In this document: piece by piece, positions 6,197-7,329 of the stretch
How the letters are laid out: each line of letters starts with the position of its first letter
Position numbering within the stretch: the first letter of the stretch is position 1
Origin: an uncultured Sutterella sp.
GTDB lineage: Bacteria; Pseudomonadota; Gammaproteobacteria; Burkholderiales; Burkholderiaceae_F
DNA length: 7,329 nt
Reading direction: 5' to 3'
Assembly (NCBI GenBank): GCA_905192805.1
Contig: CAJJMF010000131.1
Location: 1 to 7,329 of the forward strand
Program-made: the position numbers and the translations under genes
Notes under the pieces: model-generated
What the model saw: the letters and a program-made list of their open reading frames with translations, nothing else
What the model was told of the DNA's origin: nothing
Database searches by the model: none

Positions 6197-6221
6197 GTTT
6201 TGGCTTTATTAAACTGGGATT

Positions 6222-6250
6222 ATGTTACCCTGATCTTAAGTGTGGCACAA
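6222..6250 (-). promoter_or_regulatory. Candidate promoter of the ferric-reductase-like gene
   Basis: On the minus strand TTGTGC (6245-6250) and TAACAT (6222-6227) are 17 bp apart, matching the sigma-70 hexamers at 3 and 4 of 6 positions. The predicted leader is about 70 nt. An overlapping CATAAT is an alternative -10. Confidence 0.35.
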
Positions 6251-6262
6251 CCACCCCTATTC

Positions 6263-6288
6263 CCCTATAGGGCTCTCCCATAGGAGAG
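6263..6288. repeat. Two adjacent palindromes
   Basis: CCCTATAGGG (6263-6272) is a perfect 10-bp palindrome immediately followed by CTCTCC-CATA-GGAGAG (6273-6288), a perfect 6-bp stem with a 4-nt loop. They lie about 15 bp upstream of the candidate -35 of the ferric-reductase-like gene and may be regulator sites. Confidence 0.4.
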
Positions 6289-6378
6289 AGGCAAAAGTGA
6301 CACTTTGTAGGTAGCTTTGTAGTGGACGTGATGGGTTTGGGTGGCGGTGAAACGAATGCGAGCCGATAGCCTCACAAG

Positions 6379-6392
6379 TTCCCGATCGGGAA
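6379..6392. repeat. Perfect 14-bp palindrome near the IS end
   Basis: TTCCCGATCGGGAA is fully self-complementary. It is followed on the plus strand by an A-rich stretch that leads to the IS boundary. It may be a host regulatory site or part of the local context of the insertion; neither is shown. Confidence 0.4.
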
Positions 6393-6442
6393 AGGGCCAA
6401 AAAGCAAAAAAAACGGGCTCTTGAGGCATACATGTGGAAGAA

Positions 6443-6459
6443 AATTCTCATTGAGAATT
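6443..6459. repeat. Palindrome in the IS subterminal region
   Basis: AATTCTCA and TGAGAATT are perfect 8-bp arms around one T. It lies between the probable IS end and the transposase stop codon, where a subterminal transposase site or a weak transcription stop would be plausible. Confidence 0.4.
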
Positions 6460-6475
6460 CCTAACCAGTTGATTA

Positions 6476-7329
6476 TTAAGTATTTAAGTGATAGAGGTTA
6501 GGCTTAGGGAGTTGCACAGGATTTCTGCTGAACGTCAGGTAGATCATGTCGATCAAATTCTCCACAAATCTGAAGCCGTAAGAACGCCGGTTTATGAGCT
6601 TGATCGCGTTGTTAACCGCTTCCAGTCTTGCACTATTGAAACCCAACCTGACCGTATAGATGATATTCTGGGCGTGTCGGCCTATTTTCTCGCCAAGAGC
6701 GCGGATCTCCGGGATTCGGCTTTTTCTGGCCAGATTCTGTCAGATGTTCAGGTTTTCCTGAATTTTGTCAGCCTCACATCGCCGTACAAGCTTACTCAGA
6801 CAGTCCTTGTAGTTTATGGCTATATACAAATCCGGACACCACGTTTCCAGCCACATCCGTCGCTCTTTCTGCTTTTCTGTCAGGTGTTCAGGACGTTTGC
6901 CTGCCGCGTACTTTGTGGCTTTGATTTTCTGACCTTCCTGCCGTATTTGCTCCGATACGTCGCTACAGCCTTTCTGCTCCCAGGCTTTCGCCTGTGCGTG
7001 CCTTTCTGCGGCGACATTAAGGCGTAACTTATCGACTACCTCCATTGCCCAGGTAACTACGTGGAAACTGTCCACGCAACGGGTTGCATGAGGTATCCGC
7101 TCCTTAATGCAGGCGTCAATCCATCTGGCTCCGTCCCCGGAAACCGTTTTGATGGCTTTGAGCTGCTCCGGCGTCAGGGCGTCAAAGAATTTCATGAGAA
7201 CCTCCTTCCCGTGACCTTCGTGAGCCCATACGACACTGCAGGTGTCCTGGTTAATAATGACGGTAATGTATTTGTGACCAGTGCGATAGCTTGTCTCATC
7301 AACGGCAATATTGACCAGCCCGTGGAGAC
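6476..7329 (-). pseudogene. ISL3-family transposase, interrupted by an in-frame TGA; N-terminus off the right edge
   Basis: The catalytic DDE domain is readable in one frame. It has NIAVDETSYRTGHKYITV with the first Asp (codon 7298-7300), then HEGHGKEVL, then VSGDGARWIDACI with the second Asp (7133-7135), then CVDSFHVVTWAMEVVDKLR. After NLNI a TGA stop (6740-6742) ends the product, but the same frame continues for 87 codons with SRIPEIRALGEKIGRH and SARLEAVNNAIKLINRRSYG, carrying the third catalytic residue (Glu, codon 6620-6622), to TAA at 6476-6478. The stop aligns, from memory, with a Trp conserved in relatives (W-x-W/L-A-x-x-S-R-I-P), so a single TGG-to-TGA change is the simplest cause. 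The truncated protein would lack the Glu and most of the C-terminal part and should be inactive. The N-terminal zinc-finger and DNA-binding region is outside the window. Confidence 0.85.

Larger units (their letters stand above)
6146..6414. other. Intergenic region between the ferric-reductase-like gene and the IS end
   Basis: No coding frame is convincing. The stretch holds the leader and likely promoter of the minus-strand gene, a cluster of palindromes at 6263-6288, a direct repeat CTTTGTAG-GTAG-CTTTGTAG at 6303-6322 and a perfect palindrome at 6379-6392, and ends in an A-rich run at the IS boundary. Confidence 0.6.
6416..7329 (-). mobile_element. ISL3-family insertion sequence, 3' part (other end outside the window)
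   Basis: The transposase homology marks an ISL3-family element oriented right to left. The likely outer end is GGCTCTTGAGGCATACATG beginning at 6416, about 60 bp beyond the transposase stop; a GGCTCTT-type terminus is typical of this family from memory. The matching inverted repeat and the 8-bp target duplication cannot be checked because the other end lies beyond the window. A perfect 8-bp-arm palindrome (6443-6459) lies between that end and the gene. Confidence 0.75.

Noticed and set aside
6443..6459. Fur-box interpretation of the AATTCTCA/TGAGAATT palindrome
   Set aside because: The half-sites are in the opposite order to the usual TGAGAAT-ATTCTCA type, and the element lies inside the IS end, not at a host promoter.
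6740..6742. TGA read as Trp or selenocysteine
   Set aside because: All sure genes here encode Trp with TGG and end in TAA, nothing points to a recoded TGA, and no selenocysteine-type hairpin or redox context is present. A nonsense mutation is simpler.
6488..7027. 179-residue plus-strand frame
   Set aside because: It is antisense to the continuous ISL3 transposase homology, including the part beyond the TGA.

Overview
The window reads as a piece of a mid-GC proteobacterial chromosome, probably a gammaproteobacterium or a close betaproteobacterial relative. This rests on an ArsB very close in length and motifs to the enterobacterial protein, strong Shine-Dalgarno (SD) sequences, stem-plus-T-run terminators and a preference for CGT/CGC arginine codons. 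No species can be named. No rRNA, tRNA or CRISPR array was seen.

Layout. Positions 1-450 (minus) hold the 5' part of an unrecognised protein that leaves the left edge. A coding-like but startless frame lies directly upstream of it and meets it at a possible -1 slip site. Positions 646-1140 (minus) encode a DnaQ-like DEDDh 3'-5' exonuclease with its own SD. Positions 1373-2101 (plus) encode a protein with a long disordered, basic N-terminus, a small domain with a YbjQ-like GANAL-G core, and a C-terminal membrane anchor. Positions 2261-3541 (plus) encode ArsB, an arsenite/antimonite efflux permease, with a good sigma-70-type promoter but no arsR, arsC or arsA within the window. It converges with an EamA/DMT-family permease (3714-4598, minus), and the two share a strong bidirectional terminator. 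Positions 4832-6145 (minus) encode a two-heme ferric-reductase-like membrane flavoprotein with its own downstream terminator. From about 6416 to the right edge lies the 3' part of an ISL3-family insertion sequence, whose transposase is broken by an in-frame TGA between the second Asp and the Glu of the DDE triad.

Functional picture. Genes are mostly single units separated by terminators, not one operon. Two are export-type permeases and one is a membrane electron-transfer protein, so the theme is envelope transport and metal/redox handling next to an IS. No complete new system is evident. The most unusual items are the split reading frame at the left edge with its slip-like heptamer and SD-occluding hairpin, the tail-anchored protein, the orphan arsB with a perfect dyad just upstream of its promoter, and the nonsense codon in the transposase.
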